Source of the DNA: Pseudomonas palleroniana | GTDB taxonomy: Bacteria > Pseudomonadota > Gammaproteobacteria > Pseudomonadales > Pseudomonadaceae | Assembly (NCBI RefSeq): GCF_003031675.1 | Contig: NZ_PYWX01000063.1 | Coordinates: 1 to 64,000, forward strand | Length of the DNA: 64,000 bases | Direction of reading: 5' to 3' | Shown here: positions 1 to 9,178 of the stretch, piece after piece | Layout of the letters: every line of letters begins with the position of its first letter | Position numbering within the stretch: position 1 is the stretch's first letter | Notes under the pieces: generated by a model | Told to the model about the DNA's origin: nothing | What the model saw: the letters and a program-made list of their open reading frames with translations, nothing else | Databases searched by the model: none | Translations under genes and position numbers: made by a program

Positions 1-143
1 GATTTTCCGGAACCATTATTTTTCGGCAACCACACAACCCAGGCTTATGCAGCGCTGGCTCTCAAGGCGTTTGAGACGGTCAAGCATAAGCCCGCTCCTA
101 CAGGGGAGCACCGTCGGTATTCTGAGTTTCAAAGGGTATTACC

Positions 144-989
144 ATGTCCCAAGACCGTCGCTACAGCTTCGAGTTCTTCCCGACCAAGACCGATGCTGGG
201 CATGAAAAACTGATGGCCACTGCTGAGCAACTGGCCCGCTACAACCCTGACTTCTTCTCCTGCACCTACGGTGCCGGCGGCTCCACCCGCGACCGTACGA
301 TCAACACCGTGCTGCAGCTGGAAAGCCAAGTCAAAGTTCCCGCCGCTCCGCACTTGTCGTGCGTGGGCGACAGCAAGGCCGACCTGCGCAGCCTGCTGAC
401 CCAATACAAGCAAGCCGGCATCAAGCGTATCGTCGCCCTGCGTGGTGACCTGCCGTCCGGTATGGGGATGGCCAGCGGTGAACTGCGCCACGCCAATGAC
501 CTGGTGAGCTTCATCCGCGAAGAAAGCGGCGATCACTTCCATATCGAAGTGGCGGCTTACCCGGAGATGCACCCTCAGGCACGTAACTTCGAAGACGATC
601 TGCGCAACTTCGTACGCAAGGCCAATGCCGGCGCCGACAGCGCGATCACCCAGTACTTCTTCAACGCCGACAGCTACTTCTACTTCGTCGAGCGTGTACG
701 GGCCATGGGCGTGAACATCCCAATCGTGCCGGGCATCATGCCGATTACCAACTACAGCAAGCTGGCACGTTTCTCCGACGCTTGCGGCGCTGAAATCCCA
801 CGCTGGGTGCGCAAGCAACTGGAAGCCTATGGTGATGACGTCAAGAGCATCCAGGCGTTCGGTGAACAGGTCATCACGCAAATGTGCGAACAATTGTTAC
901 AAGGCGGTGCGCCAGGACTGCATTTCTATACCCTGAACCAGGCTGAACCCAGCCTCGCCATCTGGAACAACCTCAAGCTGCCACGCTAA
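144..989 (+). CDS. metF: 5,10-methylenetetrahydrofolate reductase
   Basis: Cytoplasmic flavoenzyme that reduces methylene-THF to 5-methyl-THF, the methyl donor for methionine synthesis. The 281 residues are the usual bacterial MetF length. Visible are the N-terminal FEFFPTKT segment with the catalytic Glu (about residue 10), the CTYGAGGSTRDRT segment (40-52), ALRGDLPSG (98-106) and an ITQYFFN strand. The start is supported by a conserved N-terminus beginning right at this ATG. In other pseudomonads metF follows ahcY; the upstream gene is outside the window here. A hairpin follows the stop. Confidence 0.97.
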   Translation: MSQDRRYSFEFFPTKTDAGHEKLMATAEQLARYNPDFFSCTYGAGGSTRDRTINTVLQLESQVKVPAAPHLSCVGDSKADLRSLLTQYKQAGIKRIVALRGDLPSGMGMASGELRHANDLVSFIREESGDHFHIEVAAYPEMHPQARNFEDDLRNFVRKANAGADSAITQYFFNADSYFYFVERVRAMGVNIPIVPGIMPITNYSKLARFSDACGAEIPRWVRKQLEAYGDDVKSIQAFGEQVITQMCEQLLQGGAPGLHFYTLNQAEPSLAIWNNLKLPR

Positions 990-1007
990 CGCTTGCCCGG
1001 TTGTCCC

Positions 1008-1034
1008 AAGGCCCTCGTCCAAACGAGGGCCTTT
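1008..1034 (+). terminator. Rho-independent terminator after metF
   Basis: An 11-base stem (AAGGCCCTCGT against ACGAGGGCCTT, with a short loop) lies 18 bases after the metF stop and is followed by TTTGTCGTTTT. The T-tract is imperfect, so termination may be partial. Confidence 0.75.
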
Positions 1035-1184
1035 GTCGTTTTACGTAGCCACGGAACTGCGAAATCCGCGCCACCTCCGATCAAGGCCCATGCCCACTTG
1101 ATGGACGCTGCGGCGAAATAGCTCGCGCCGCCAATGCGCGTGCCAGAGCTTCTCTTTAGGGCTGGAGCGTCGTAATCTCCCGGC

Positions 1185-1988
1185 ATGCCTGTCATTTTAA
1201 AGCTGTTGACTGCTGCGCTTTTCGCTTGCCTGAGCCTGGCCGCTTACGGCGAGAAGCTGCGCATTGTCACTGAGCCTTGGACGCCCTACGTCTACGACGA
1301 CAACGGCACCATGCGCGGGCTCGACTATGAAACCACGGTGACCGTGTTCCAGCGCCTGGGGGTGGATGTGCAATGGCAGTTCCTGCCCTGGAAGCGCTGC
1401 CTGGCAATGCTCGACCAAGGCCACGCCGATGGTGCGCTGGATATTTTCCACAGCCACGACCGCGATGCCCTGCTGCTTTACCCCAGCGAGCCGTTATCGG
1501 AGGTCGAGTTCGTGCTGTTCTACGCCAACGAACGCCCTCACCCCGCCAAGACCCTGGACGAGTTGCGCGGCCTGACGGTCGGCATCTCGCCAGGCTACCT
1601 GTATGGCAGCGCCTTCAGTGACTCCACGGCCTTCAACCGCGAACCCGCTCCCAGCCACGAAGCCAATTTCGGCAAACTCATGCTGGGGCGCATCGACCTG
1701 CTGATCACGGACCGTCGCGTGGGAATGCATGTGATCAAGGACCTGGGCCTGGAAGGCAAGGTCAGCCAGGCACCGCTGGTGGTCAGTCGCCAGCAGCAAT
1801 TTCTGGCCGTACGCCGTGGCGCGGGCATGGACCTGCTGGTGCAACGTTTCGCCGCCGAGCTCAAGCGCTTCAAACAAGAGCCGGCCTATGCCGTATTGAG
1901 CGCAAAATACGGCGATGCCCACCTACACACCAACCCGATTACCACGCCCGCAGGAACCGTTGAGCAGCAGGAAAGCAGCGCGCAGTGA
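1185..1988 (+). CDS. periplasmic solute-binding protein, SBP_bac_3 family (amino-acid type)
   Basis: The 267 residues have a signal peptide (hydrophobic stretch about 5-20, likely cleavage near AAYG-EK) followed by a single bilobal extracellular solute-binding domain of the polar amino-acid ABC family (RIVTEPWTPYVYDD, later LDELRGLTVGISPGYLYGS). No permease or ATPase gene adjoins it, so it is an orphan binding protein or sensor-like protein. The ligand is unknown; the family also includes enzymes and signalling domains. It sits alone between the metF terminator and the rhlE leader. The Shine-Dalgarno sequence is weak. Confidence 0.8.
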   Translation: MPVILKLLTAALFACLSLAAYGEKLRIVTEPWTPYVYDDNGTMRGLDYETTVTVFQRLGVDVQWQFLPWKRCLAMLDQGHADGALDIFHSHDRDALLLYPSEPLSEVEFVLFYANERPHPAKTLDELRGLTVGISPGYLYGSAFSDSTAFNREPAPSHEANFGKLMLGRIDLLITDRRVGMHVIKDLGLEGKVSQAPLVVSRQQQFLAVRRGAGMDLLVQRFAAELKRFKQEPAYAVLSAKYGDAHLHTNPITTPAGTVEQQESSAQ

Positions 1989-2209
1989 TTGCTCTGTTAT
2001 ACTCCGGCCTTTCCGCCAGGCTTACGCCCGGCCGCTGAGGTCTTGAAAAAGGCACCTAACCCAGCTACTGCGCAGCTTTCAGCCCGCGCGAGCCGGTGGA
2101 GTGCCCGCCAGACGCAGCAGGACCGGACGGGGTTGCGCTCCCCTAAGCGCCATTCACGCCCGGCAAGATTATCCCTTTGGGCCAAGCCCTAACTAAAACA
2201 GGATTACTC
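1989..2209 (+). promoter_or_regulatory. long 5' leader of rhlE
   Basis: About 220 bases separate the preceding stop from the rhlE ATG. TTATACT near 2000 resembles a -10 box, which would give an mRNA leader of roughly 200 bases. The leader is GC-rich with several short inverted repeats, for example around 2137-2151 (GGGG/CCCC flanking TTGCGCT). I see no coding gene here. Long structured leaders are common on DEAD-box helicase genes; regulation here is inferred only. Confidence 0.4.
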
Positions 2210-4081
2210 ATGTCCTTTGCTTCCCTCGGTCTCTCCGAGGCTTTAGTCCGCGCCATCGAGGCTGCGGGCTATACCGAGCCTACTCCGGTGCAACAGCGGG
2301 CCATTCCCGCCGTGTTGCAAGGCCGCGACCTGATGGTTGCGGCACAGACAGGTACTGGTAAAACCGGTGGTTTCGCCCTCCCGATTCTGGAGCGGTTGTT
2401 CCCCAACGGTCATCCGGACAAATCCCAGCGTCACGGCCCGCGCCAACCGCGCGTACTGGTCCTGACCCCAACCCGCGAACTCGCAGCCCAGGTACATGAC
2501 AGCTTCAAGCTGTATGCCCGCGACTTGAAGTTCGTCAGTGCCTGCATCTTCGGCGGCGTCGGCATGAACCCACAGGTTCAGGCCATGTCCCGGGGTGTTG
2601 ACGTGCTGGTGGCGTGCCCGGGTCGCTTGCTCGACCTGTGCGGTCAAGGCAGCGTCGACTTGTCCCACGTCGAAATCCTCGTGCTGGACGAAGCCGACCG
2701 CATGCTCGACATGGGCTTTGTCCATGACGTGAAAAAAGTCCTCGCCCGCCTGCCGGCCAAGCGCCAGAACCTGTTGTTCTCGGCGACGTTCTCCCAGGAC
2801 ATCACCGCCCTGGCCGGCAAGCTGCTGCACAACCCGGAGCGCATCGAAGTCACGCCGCCGAACACCACGGTCGAGCGTATCGAGCAACGTGTGTTCCGCC
2901 TGGCCGCCAGCCACAAGCGTGCATTACTGGCCCACCTGATCACCGCCGGCGCCTGGGAACAGGTGCTGGTGTTCACCCGTACCAAGCACGGCGCCAACCG
3001 CCTGGCCGAGTACCTGGACAAACACGGCCTCACCGCCGTCGCCATCCACGGCAACAAGAGCCAGAACGCGCGCACCAAGGCCCTGGCCGACTTCAAGGCC
3101 GGCACCGTACGCATCCTGGTTGCCACCGACATCGCCGCCCGAGGCCTGGATATCGACCAGTTGCCGCATGTGGTCAACTTCGAACTGCCTAACGTCGACG
3201 AAGACTATGTGCACCGTATCGGCCGTACCGGCCGCGCCGGTCGTTCGGGTGAAGCCATTTCCCTGGTTGCACCGGACGAAGAAAAACTGCTGAAAAGCAT
3301 TGAGCGCATGACCAAGCAGAAGATCGCCGACGGCGACCTGATGGGCTTCGATGCCAGCGCCGTAGAGGCTGAAAAGCCTGAAGCGCGCGAGCGTCCGGAC
3401 GTGCGTAACCCACGCAACCCACGCGGTCCTAAGGGCGATGGCCCGAACGGCGGCGGTGGTGGCGGCGGGCGTCGCGACAAGGGCAAAGACAAGGGCAAGG
3501 AAAAATCCGCGAGCAACGGCCGTGGCGAACGCCCAGCCCGCGAGCAGAAGCCCCGCGAAGGCACCCCGGCCCGCGAACAGCGCCAGCCGAGCCAGCCACC
3601 CCGCGCCGCAGCCGACCGTGCTCCGGACGAGTTCCTGGACGACGATATCGACAACTTCGGTAACCGCGTCGACTACGTGCCTCAGGCCAAACCGGCCCAG
3701 GGCCGTGGCCGCCGCCCAGGTGCTCCGGCACAGGGCGCGGGCGCTCCGCGCAGCGGCCAGCCTCAAGGCGGCCGCCAGAACGGCCCACGCAACAGCAGCG
3801 GCGGCACCGCCGGCACCCCACCAGCCAAGCGCAATGGCGGACGTAATGGCGCATCACGTGACGGCCAGGCCCGTCGCGAAGATTCGCGTAACCGCCGCCC
3901 GGCCCGTGACGACCAGCCTCGCTCGTCTGAACCTGCCGTGCAGAACCCGCGTGGTGGCCCGGCGCCGAAGATCATCCACAAGGAGTCCAAAGCCGACCGC
4001 TTCCCGACACCCGAGCAGTTGGATCAACTGCCAGGCCGTCCTCGTGGCGAAAAACCAGCGCTGCTGACCCGCAACCGCTGA
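2210..4081 (+). CDS. rhlE: ATP-dependent RNA helicase RhlE
   Basis: DEAD-box helicase that remodels RNA, in ribosome maturation and RNA turnover. The helicase core covers residues 1 to about 380: Q-motif [10 protein letters not shown], Walker A AQTGTGKT (45-52), [18 protein letters not shown], the SAT motif, ARGLDI and [13 protein letters not shown]. Residues about 390-623 form a low-complexity Gly/Arg/Pro/Lys-rich basic tail, the usual RNA-binding extension of pseudomonad RhlE. I chose the ATG at 2210 rather than 2177 because the conserved N-terminus MSFASLGLS begins there, preceded by AACAGGA. A strong terminator follows. Confidence 0.95.
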   Translation: MSFASLGLSEALVRAIEAAGYTEPTPVQQRAIPAVLQGRDLMVAAQTGTGKTGGFALPILERLFPNGHPDKSQRHGPRQPRVLVLTPTRELAAQVHDSFKLYARDLKFVSACIFGGVGMNPQVQAMSRGVDVLVACPGRLLDLCGQGSVDLSHVEILVLDEADRMLDMGFVHDVKKVLARLPAKRQNLLFSATFSQDITALAGKLLHNPERIEVTPPNTTVERIEQRVFRLAASHKRALLAHLITAGAWEQVLVFTRTKHGANRLAEYLDKHGLTAVAIHGNKSQNARTKALADFKAGTVRILVATDIAARGLDIDQLPHVVNFELPNVDEDYVHRIGRTGRAGRSGEAISLVAPDEEKLLKSIERMTKQKIADGDLMGFDASAVEAEKPEARERPDVRNPRNPRGPKGDGPNGGGGGGGRRDKGKDKGKEKSASNGRGERPAREQKPREGTPAREQRQPSQPPRAAADRAPDEFLDDDIDNFGNRVDYVPQAKPAQGRGRRPGAPAQGAGAPRSGQPQGGRQNGPRNSSGGTAGTPPAKRNGGRNGASRDGQARREDSRNRRPARDDQPRSSEPAVQNPRGGPAPKIIHKESKADRFPTPEQLDQLPGRPRGEKPALLTRNR

Positions 4082-4096
4082 GTTTTCAAGCCCCAT

Positions 4097-4133
4097 AAAA
4101 AATGCCCCGCATCGAAAGATGCGGGGCATTTTT
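4097..4133. terminator. bidirectional terminator between rhlE and yceI
   Basis: A near-perfect 15-base stem (AAAATGCCCCGCATC with its complement) around a GAAA tetraloop, with A-tract and T-tract on the two sides. It can serve both convergent genes. Confidence 0.92.
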
Positions 4134-4149
4134 GTATGCGAGGCGAAAA

Positions 4150-4749
4150 TTACTTCGCTTTCACACCTTCAAAGGTGATGTACAGATTAACCACGTCGGA
4201 CTGTGGACCTACGTCCATGCCACCTGGATTGAACTCCTTGCGGCTGATCGAGGTGGTCCCTTCAAAGCCGGCACGGTAGCCGCCCCATGGATCCTTGCCT
4301 TCGCCCAGGAACGTAGCCTTGACCACGATAGGCTTGGTCACGCCGTGGAAGGTCAGGTCGCCCGCCACATCAGCAGTCTGCTTGCCATCAGCATTCTTGC
4401 CGGTTGGCTTGACGCTGGTGGAAACGAACTTGGCGTCCGGGAATTTGCCCGACTCCAGGAAGTCCTTGCTGTTGACGTGCTTGTCACGTTCAGCATGGTT
4501 GGTGAACACACTGGCAGTGCGCACATTGACTTCGATCTTGGCGTCTTCAGGCTTGGCCGCGTCAAAACTGAACTTGCCGTCCAGGTCCTTGAAGGTACCG
4601 GTGATGTAGCTGTAGCCCAGGTGGCTGATCTTGAAGTCGACGAAGGCGTGCTGGCCTTCTTTGTCGATCACATAGTCGGCAGCCATTGCCGAACCTGCGG
4701 ACAGCAGGGCCGAACCGATTGCCAGAGCGGCGAGAGTCTTTTTCAACAT
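4150..4749 (-). CDS. YceI-family periplasmic protein (PasP-like)
   Basis: Secreted beta-barrel lipid-binding protein of the YceI family. The 199 residues carry a Sec signal peptide ([20 protein letters not shown], cleavage after AMA) and the family segments [19 protein letters not shown], then a [12 protein letters not shown] strand. I preferred the internal ATG at 4749: AAGGAAT lies just upstream and the signal peptide starts there, whereas the upstream ATG (4782) overlaps the stop of the cytochrome gene. It forms an operon with the cytochrome b561 gene, the common yceJ-yceI pairing. The P. aeruginosa homologue PA0423 was described as secreted protease PasP; protease activity is not evident from the sequence. 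Confidence 0.92.
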   Translation of the reverse strand: MLKKTLAALAIGSALLSAGSAMAADYVIDKEGQHAFVDFKISHLGYSYITGTFKDLDGKFSFDAAKPEDAKIEVNVRTASVFTNHAERDKHVNSKDFLESGKFPDAKFVSTSVKPTGKNADGKQTADVAGDLTFHGVTKPIVVKATFLGEGKDPWGGYRAGFEGTTSISRKEFNPGGMDVGPQSDVVNLYITFEGVKAK

Positions 4750-4781
4750 GCTTTCTATTCCTTGTGAGTCGAGGTTGAACA

Positions 4782-5333
4782 TCAGGCTTTGCGCCCCAGC
4801 ATTCGCGTCAGGGTCACATCACGATCGATAAAGTGGTGTTTCAATGCAGCCACGCCATGCAAACCGGCGAAAACCACCAGCACCCAGGCCAGATACAAAT
4901 GCACCACACCCGCGGTATCTGCCTGGTCCGGTAGACCGGAAACCAAGGCAGGAATTTCAAACAGGCCAAACACCGGGATACCGACACCGTCGGCGGTGGA
5001 AATCAGGTAACCGGCAATCATCACGGCAAACAGCCCGAGATAGAGAAACGCGTGGCCAAATGCGGCCCCCATACGGGTCAAGCGGCTATAGCTGGCCAGC
5101 GGTGGCGGCGGCGGGCTGATCAAGCGCCAGACGATCCGCACCAGCATGATGGCAAACAGAGTGATGCCGATGCTCTTGTGCAAATCCGGAGCTTCTTTGC
5201 GCCAGGCGCTGTAATAGTCGAGACCGACCATCCACAAGCCCAGGGCGAACAAACCAAACACCACCAGGGCAACGCCCCAGTGCAAGACCATACTGACCCA
5301 ACCATAGCGGGCCTCTGAATTGCGTAGCTGCAT
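4782..5333 (-). CDS. cytochrome b561 (YceJ/CybB family)
   Basis: Inner-membrane dihaem cytochrome b of 183 residues with four predicted transmembrane helices and the family histidines (WVSMVLHWG near residue 18, DLHKSIGI near 52, and the C-terminal [17 protein letters not shown] segment). Cytochromes of this type move electrons between the quinone pool and periplasmic acceptors. It is first in a two-gene operon with the yceI-like gene, whose usable start codon lies about 33 bases downstream. Confidence 0.9.
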   Translation of the reverse strand: MQLRNSEARYGWVSMVLHWGVALVVFGLFALGLWMVGLDYYSAWRKEAPDLHKSIGITLFAIMLVRIVWRLISPPPPPLASYSRLTRMGAAFGHAFLYLGLFAVMIAGYLISTADGVGIPVFGLFEIPALVSGLPDQADTAGVVHLYLAWVLVVFAGLHGVAALKHHFIDRDVTLTRMLGRKA

Positions 5334-5605
5334 GTACTTAATCCCGTAAGAGCTGTGCCAAGCCTAGCGATTTACCTATCGAATTAAAGCGGAAAATTTT
5401 GCTTTGAAATATCGAGAAATACGATATTGAGAGTAGGCAGATTAAATTAACAAGGGATTAAGGACTATCCAGAAGAAACGTGACAGACCGTCCTGTGTTT
5501 ACTGCCTATTCGCACGTAATGGGTTGTGACACGGCCGCCCATTGCATAGGCTTGCGCGATTGTTTCGCCTGCGTGGTGCGCAGGACCGCTTCGAGGAGAA
5601 AACCG

Positions 5606-7012
5606 ATGGGCTTGAACAACCAGTGGATGCAACGCGACCTCGCGGTGCTGTGGCATCCCTGCACCCAGATGAAAGACCACCAGCAATTGCCGCTGATCCC
5701 CATCAAGCGCGGTGAAGGCGTGTGGCTGGAAGACTTCGAAGGCAAGCGCTACCTCGACGCCGTCAGTTCCTGGTGGGTCAATGTGTTTGGTCATGCCAAC
5801 CCGCGCATCAACCAGCGCATCAAGGATCAGGTCGACCAGCTTGAACACGTGATCCTCGCCGGTTTCAGCCACCAGCCGGTGATTGAGCTGTCCGAGCGCC
5901 TGGTGCAGATGACGCCGGAGGGCCTGACTCGGTGCTTCTACGCCGATAATGGATCGTCCTGCATCGAAGTCGCGCTGAAAATGAGCTTTCACTATTGGCT
6001 CAACCGGGGCCTGCCGAACAAGAAGCGCTTCGTCACCCTGACCAACAGCTACCATGGCGAGACCATCGCCGCGATGTCGGTAGGCGACGTGCCGCTGTTC
6101 ACCGAAACCTATAAGGCGCTGCTGCTCGACACCCTTAAAGTGCCCAGCCCGGACTGCTACCTGCGCCCTGAGGGCATGAGTTGGGAAGAACACTCGCGCA
6201 CTATGTTCCAGGCCATGGAACAGACCCTGGCGCAGCACCATGAAACGGTCGCCGCCGTCATCGTCGAGCCGCTGATCCAGGGCGCCGGCGGCATGCGCAT
6301 GTACCACCCGGTCTACCTCAAGCTGCTGCGCGAAGCCTGCGACCGCTACGGCGTACACCTGATCCACGACGAAATCGCCGTGGGCTTCGGCCGCACCGGC
6401 AGTATGTTCGCCTGTGAACAGGCCGGCATCCGCCCGGACTTCCTGTGCCTGTCCAAGGCCCTCACCGGCGGCTACCTGCCGCTGGCCGCCGTGGTCACCA
6501 CCGAAGACGTGTACAGCGCGTTCTACGACGACTACCCCACCCTGCGCGCCTTCCTGCACTCCCACAGCTACACCGGCAACCCGTTGGCGTGCGCGGCGGC
6601 CCTGGCCACCCTGGATATTTTCGAAGAAGACAACGTCATCGAAAACAACCAGGCCCTGGCCCAGCACATGGCCAGCGCGACTGCGCATCTGGTTGACCAC
6701 CCCCACGTCGCGGAAGTCCGCCAGACCGGCATGGTGCTGGCCATCGAGATGGTCCAGGACAAAGCCACCAAGACCGCCTACCCCTGGCAGGAACGCCGTG
6801 GCCTGAAGGTATTCGAACATGCCCTGGAACGTGGCGCGCTGTTGCGGCCACTGGGCAGCGTGGTGTATTTCCTGCCGCCCTATGTGATTACGCCACAGCA
6901 GATCGACTTCCTCGCCGAGGTGGCCAGCGAAGGCATCGATATTGCGACCAACAGCCGCGTCAGCGTGGCGGTGCCCAACAACTTCCACCCCGACTTCCGC
7001 GACCCCGGCTGA
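5606..7012 (+). CDS. bioA: adenosylmethionine-8-amino-7-oxononanoate aminotransferase
   Basis: Class III PLP aminotransferase that makes 7,8-diaminopelargonate in biotin synthesis, using SAM as amino donor. The 468 residues match pseudomonad BioA. Visible are WHPCTQMKD near the N-terminus, DAVSSWWVN, the [13 protein letters not shown] cofactor segment, [12 protein letters not shown] and the PLP lysine in LSKALTGG (about K284). The frame is open back to 5480, but the ATG at 5606 has GAGGAG 8 bases upstream and starts the conserved protein. It is unlinked to other bio genes, as in P. aeruginosa (PA0420). Confidence 0.95.
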   Translation: MGLNNQWMQRDLAVLWHPCTQMKDHQQLPLIPIKRGEGVWLEDFEGKRYLDAVSSWWVNVFGHANPRINQRIKDQVDQLEHVILAGFSHQPVIELSERLVQMTPEGLTRCFYADNGSSCIEVALKMSFHYWLNRGLPNKKRFVTLTNSYHGETIAAMSVGDVPLFTETYKALLLDTLKVPSPDCYLRPEGMSWEEHSRTMFQAMEQTLAQHHETVAAVIVEPLIQGAGGMRMYHPVYLKLLREACDRYGVHLIHDEIAVGFGRTGSMFACEQAGIRPDFLCLSKALTGGYLPLAAVVTTEDVYSAFYDDYPTLRAFLHSHSYTGNPLACAAALATLDIFEEDNVIENNQALAQHMASATAHLVDHPHVAEVRQTGMVLAIEMVQDKATKTAYPWQERRGLKVFEHALERGALLRPLGSVVYFLPPYVITPQQIDFLAEVASEGIDIATNSRVSVAVPNNFHPDFRDPG

Positions 7013-7014
7013 CT

Positions 7015-7065
7015 GATCGTTCCCGCGCTCTGCGTGGGAACGCATCCCCGGACGCTGCGCGTCCG
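7015..7065. repeat. intergenic palindromic repeat, GATCGTTCCC type
   Basis: Contains GTTCCCGCGCTCTGCGTGGGAAC, then a second short palindrome GGACGCTGCGCGTCC. The same unit appears as a longer inverted pair at 43771-43877. It fills the bioA-rsmE gap and could fold as a stem in the mRNA. Confidence 0.75.
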
Positions 7066-7094
7066 CTCTGCAGACCCTTTTCCAGAGAACACAA

Positions 7095-7814
7095 ATGAGA
7101 TTGTCCCGTTTCTTCACCGACACCCCGCTGAGTCTCGGCGATCACGAATTGCCCGAAGCACAGGCGCATTACATCAGCCGCGTGCTACGCATGACGGAAG
7201 GCGACGCCGTGCAATTGTTCGACGGCTCCGGCCAGGAATTCCTGGGCAGCTTGCTGGAAGTCGGCAAAAAGCGCGTCACCGTGCAGCTGACGGAACGTTT
7301 CGCAGGCCAGGCCGAATCACCGCTGCACATCCACCTCGGCCAGGGCCTGTCCCGGGGCGAGCGCATGGACTGGGCGATCCAGAAAGCCACCGAATTGGGC
7401 GTCAACGCCATTACCCCGATTTTCAGCGAGCGTTGCGAGGTGCGCCTCAAAGACGAACGCGCCGACAAACGCCTGCTGCACTGGCGCCAGGTGGCGATCA
7501 GCGCTTGCGAGCAATGCGGACGTTCAACGGTGCCGGTAATCCATCCGCCGCTGCTTTTGGCGGACTGGTTGAAGCAGACCGAGGCCGACCTGAAGCTGGT
7601 GCTGCATCCGGTCGCGGCGCCGCTGGTCAGCCATGCCAAGCCCTCGAGCCTGGCCTTCCTGATTGGCCCCGAGGGTGGGCTGACGGACGCCGAAGTCGAA
7701 ACCGCCCAAGGCGCCGGCTACCATGCCGCCCGCCTTGGCCCACGGGTGTTGCGTACCGAGACGGCACCGGTGGTGGCGCTGGCGGTGGCCCAACAACTGT
7801 GGGGCGATTTCTAA
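7095..7814 (+). CDS. rsmE: 16S rRNA m3U1498 methyltransferase
   Basis: SPOUT-class methyltransferase that modifies U1498 of 16S rRNA with SAM. The 239 residues have an N-terminal PUA-like domain (RLSRFFTD, LPEAQAHYISRVLRM) and a C-terminal knot with FLIGPEGGLTDAE and LGPRVLRTETA. It lies 82 bases after bioA, the order seen in P. aeruginosa, and may be partly co-transcribed through the intervening repeat. Confidence 0.96.
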   Translation: MRLSRFFTDTPLSLGDHELPEAQAHYISRVLRMTEGDAVQLFDGSGQEFLGSLLEVGKKRVTVQLTERFAGQAESPLHIHLGQGLSRGERMDWAIQKATELGVNAITPIFSERCEVRLKDERADKRLLHWRQVAISACEQCGRSTVPVIHPPLLLADWLKQTEADLKLVLHPVAAPLVSHAKPSSLAFLIGPEGGLTDAEVETAQGAGYHAARLGPRVLRTETAPVVALAVAQQLWGDF

Positions 7815-7842
7815 GCCTGTTTGGTAAAACTAATCCCGATAA

Positions 7843-7866
7843 TGTGGGAGCAAGCCCCCTCCCACA
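7843..7866. repeat. REP-derived palindrome after rsmE
   Basis: TGTGGGAG and CTCCCACA flank CAAGCCCC. This collapsed REP can form an 8-base hairpin between the convergent rsmE and dguC genes and may act as an mRNA 3' end. Confidence 0.7.
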
Positions 7867-7890
7867 TCCACCTCTATCCAGGCGGGGTTA

Positions 7891-8793
7891 TCAGTCCACC
7901 GGATCACTGACCGGCTTGGCGATAATCGCCTTCAACTCAGCGGTCATCGGGAATTCCAGGTTCAGGCCCTTGGGCGGAATCGGCTGTTCAAACCAGCGCT
8001 GGTAAATCCCGTTGATCTCCCCGCTGCGATACAGGTCGCCAAGCGTCTCGTTGACCACGGCCAGAAATTGCGGGTCGTCCTTGCGCACCATGCAGCTGTA
8101 GATTTCCCTCGATTGCTCCTTGCCGACCACCACCCAGTGGTGCGGGTCCCTGGCCTTGGCGCGCTCGCCGTACAGCAGCGCGTCATCCATGTAGAACGCC
8201 GCCGCGCGGCCGGTTTCCAGCATCTTGAACGCTTCGCCATGGTCCTTGGCGCTGATCACGAACATATTGGTTTTGTGCTCGGCGTCATAGCTCTTGAGAA
8301 AGCGCTCGTTGGTGGTGCCCGCAGTGGTCACCACGTTCTTGCCCTTGAGGTCGTCGAACCCCTGGATGCCACTGTCCTTGGCGGTGAGCAACTGGCCCTT
8401 CACGTAGATAAAGCCATAGGAGAAGGCCACCTGCTTCTGTCGCTCGGCCGTCACCCCGGTGGACCCGCACTCCAGGTCGACGGTGCCGTTCTGCACCAGG
8501 GGAATGCGGGTCTGGGAGGTCACCAGGTTGTATTTGACCTTGAGGTCCGCCACCCCGGTTTTCTGCTGGATGCGCTCGACGATCTTGTTCGCCAACTCCA
8601 CCGAATACCCCATGGGCTTGCCGCTCTGATCCCCTACGTAGGAAAACGGCACCGATGCGTCGCGGTAGCCCAGGGTGATGGACCGGCTGCTGGCGATCTT
8701 GCTCAGCGTGCCCTCCAGCGGTGCTTCGTTCGCATAAGCCTGTGCCCCGAGTAAAAGCCCCAGGGTGCAGCCGCTCAACAGGATTTTTTTCAT
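7891..8793 (-). CDS. dguC: periplasmic D-glutamate/amino-acid binding protein
   Basis: SBP_bac_3-family binding protein of the glutamate/aspartate type: 300 residues with a signal peptide (MKKILLSGCTLGLLLGAQAYA) and ITLGYRDASVPFSY, KPMGYSVELANKI, VDLECGSTGVTAERQKQVAFS. It is last in a dguA-dguB-dguC run with a divergent LysR gene, the arrangement of the P. aeruginosa D-Glu/D-Gln locus (PA5082-PA5085), where DguC binds the ligand in the periplasm. Ligand specificity here is inferred from that synteny. Confidence 0.85.
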   Translation of the reverse strand: MKKILLSGCTLGLLLGAQAYANEAPLEGTLSKIASSRSITLGYRDASVPFSYVGDQSGKPMGYSVELANKIVERIQQKTGVADLKVKYNLVTSQTRIPLVQNGTVDLECGSTGVTAERQKQVAFSYGFIYVKGQLLTAKDSGIQGFDDLKGKNVVTTAGTTNERFLKSYDAEHKTNMFVISAKDHGEAFKMLETGRAAAFYMDDALLYGERAKARDPHHWVVVGKEQSREIYSCMVRKDDPQFLAVVNETLGDLYRSGEINGIYQRWFEQPIPPKGLNLEFPMTAELKAIIAKPVSDPVD

Positions 8794-8818
8794 TGTTATG
8801 CTCCGTTGGTTGTTCGGA

Positions 8819-9169
8819 TTATTGACGTACAGCGATCACGCTGATTTCCACCTGTACACTGGGCCGCGCCAGCTCCGCTTGCAGCGTGGTGCGCGTTGGC
8901 GCCATGCCCGGGGATAGCCATGCGGACCACACTTCATTCATCGGCGCAAAACCCGCGCCGATATCCTTCAGATAAATAGTCGCATTGAGCAGATGGTCCT
9001 TATCGCTACCGGCCTGGGCCAGCAGCGCATCGATCTTTGCCAGGACCTCGCGGGTTTGTGTCGCCACGTCCTGGCCTTCGCCCGGCACCTGCCCCGAAAG
9101 AAATACAAGATCCTTGAAGGTGACGGCGCCAGAGAGGCGCTCGTTGCTGTCGATTCGGCTGATGGTCAT
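8819..9169 (-). CDS. dguB: RidA/YjgF-family imine deaminase
   Basis: Small RidA protein (116 residues) with VFLSGQVP, the ATIYLKDI segment and the family Arg in LARPSVQVEISVIA. RidA proteins hydrolyse reactive imines to ketone and ammonia, which fits a partner of the flavin dehydrogenase encoded just upstream. The gap to dguA is 9 bases and to dguC 25 bases, so the three genes should be one transcript. Confidence 0.88.
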   Translation of the reverse strand: MTISRIDSNERLSGAVTFKDLVFLSGQVPGEGQDVATQTREVLAKIDALLAQAGSDKDHLLNATIYLKDIGAGFAPMNEVWSAWLSPGMAPTRTTLQAELARPSVQVEISVIAVRQ

Positions 9170-9178
9170 GGGACATCC

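Noticed and set aside
1-143. A SAM or SAH riboswitch before metF
   Set aside because: Only 143 bases are available, and I could not find a riboswitch core; an AAGCCCGCTCCTACAGGGG REP-like stretch lies at about 86-104 instead.
5480-5605. A 42-codon N-terminal extension of bioA
   Set aside because: The conserved protein starts at 5606 with a good GAGGAG site; the extension is rich in Cys, Arg and His and not typical of the family.
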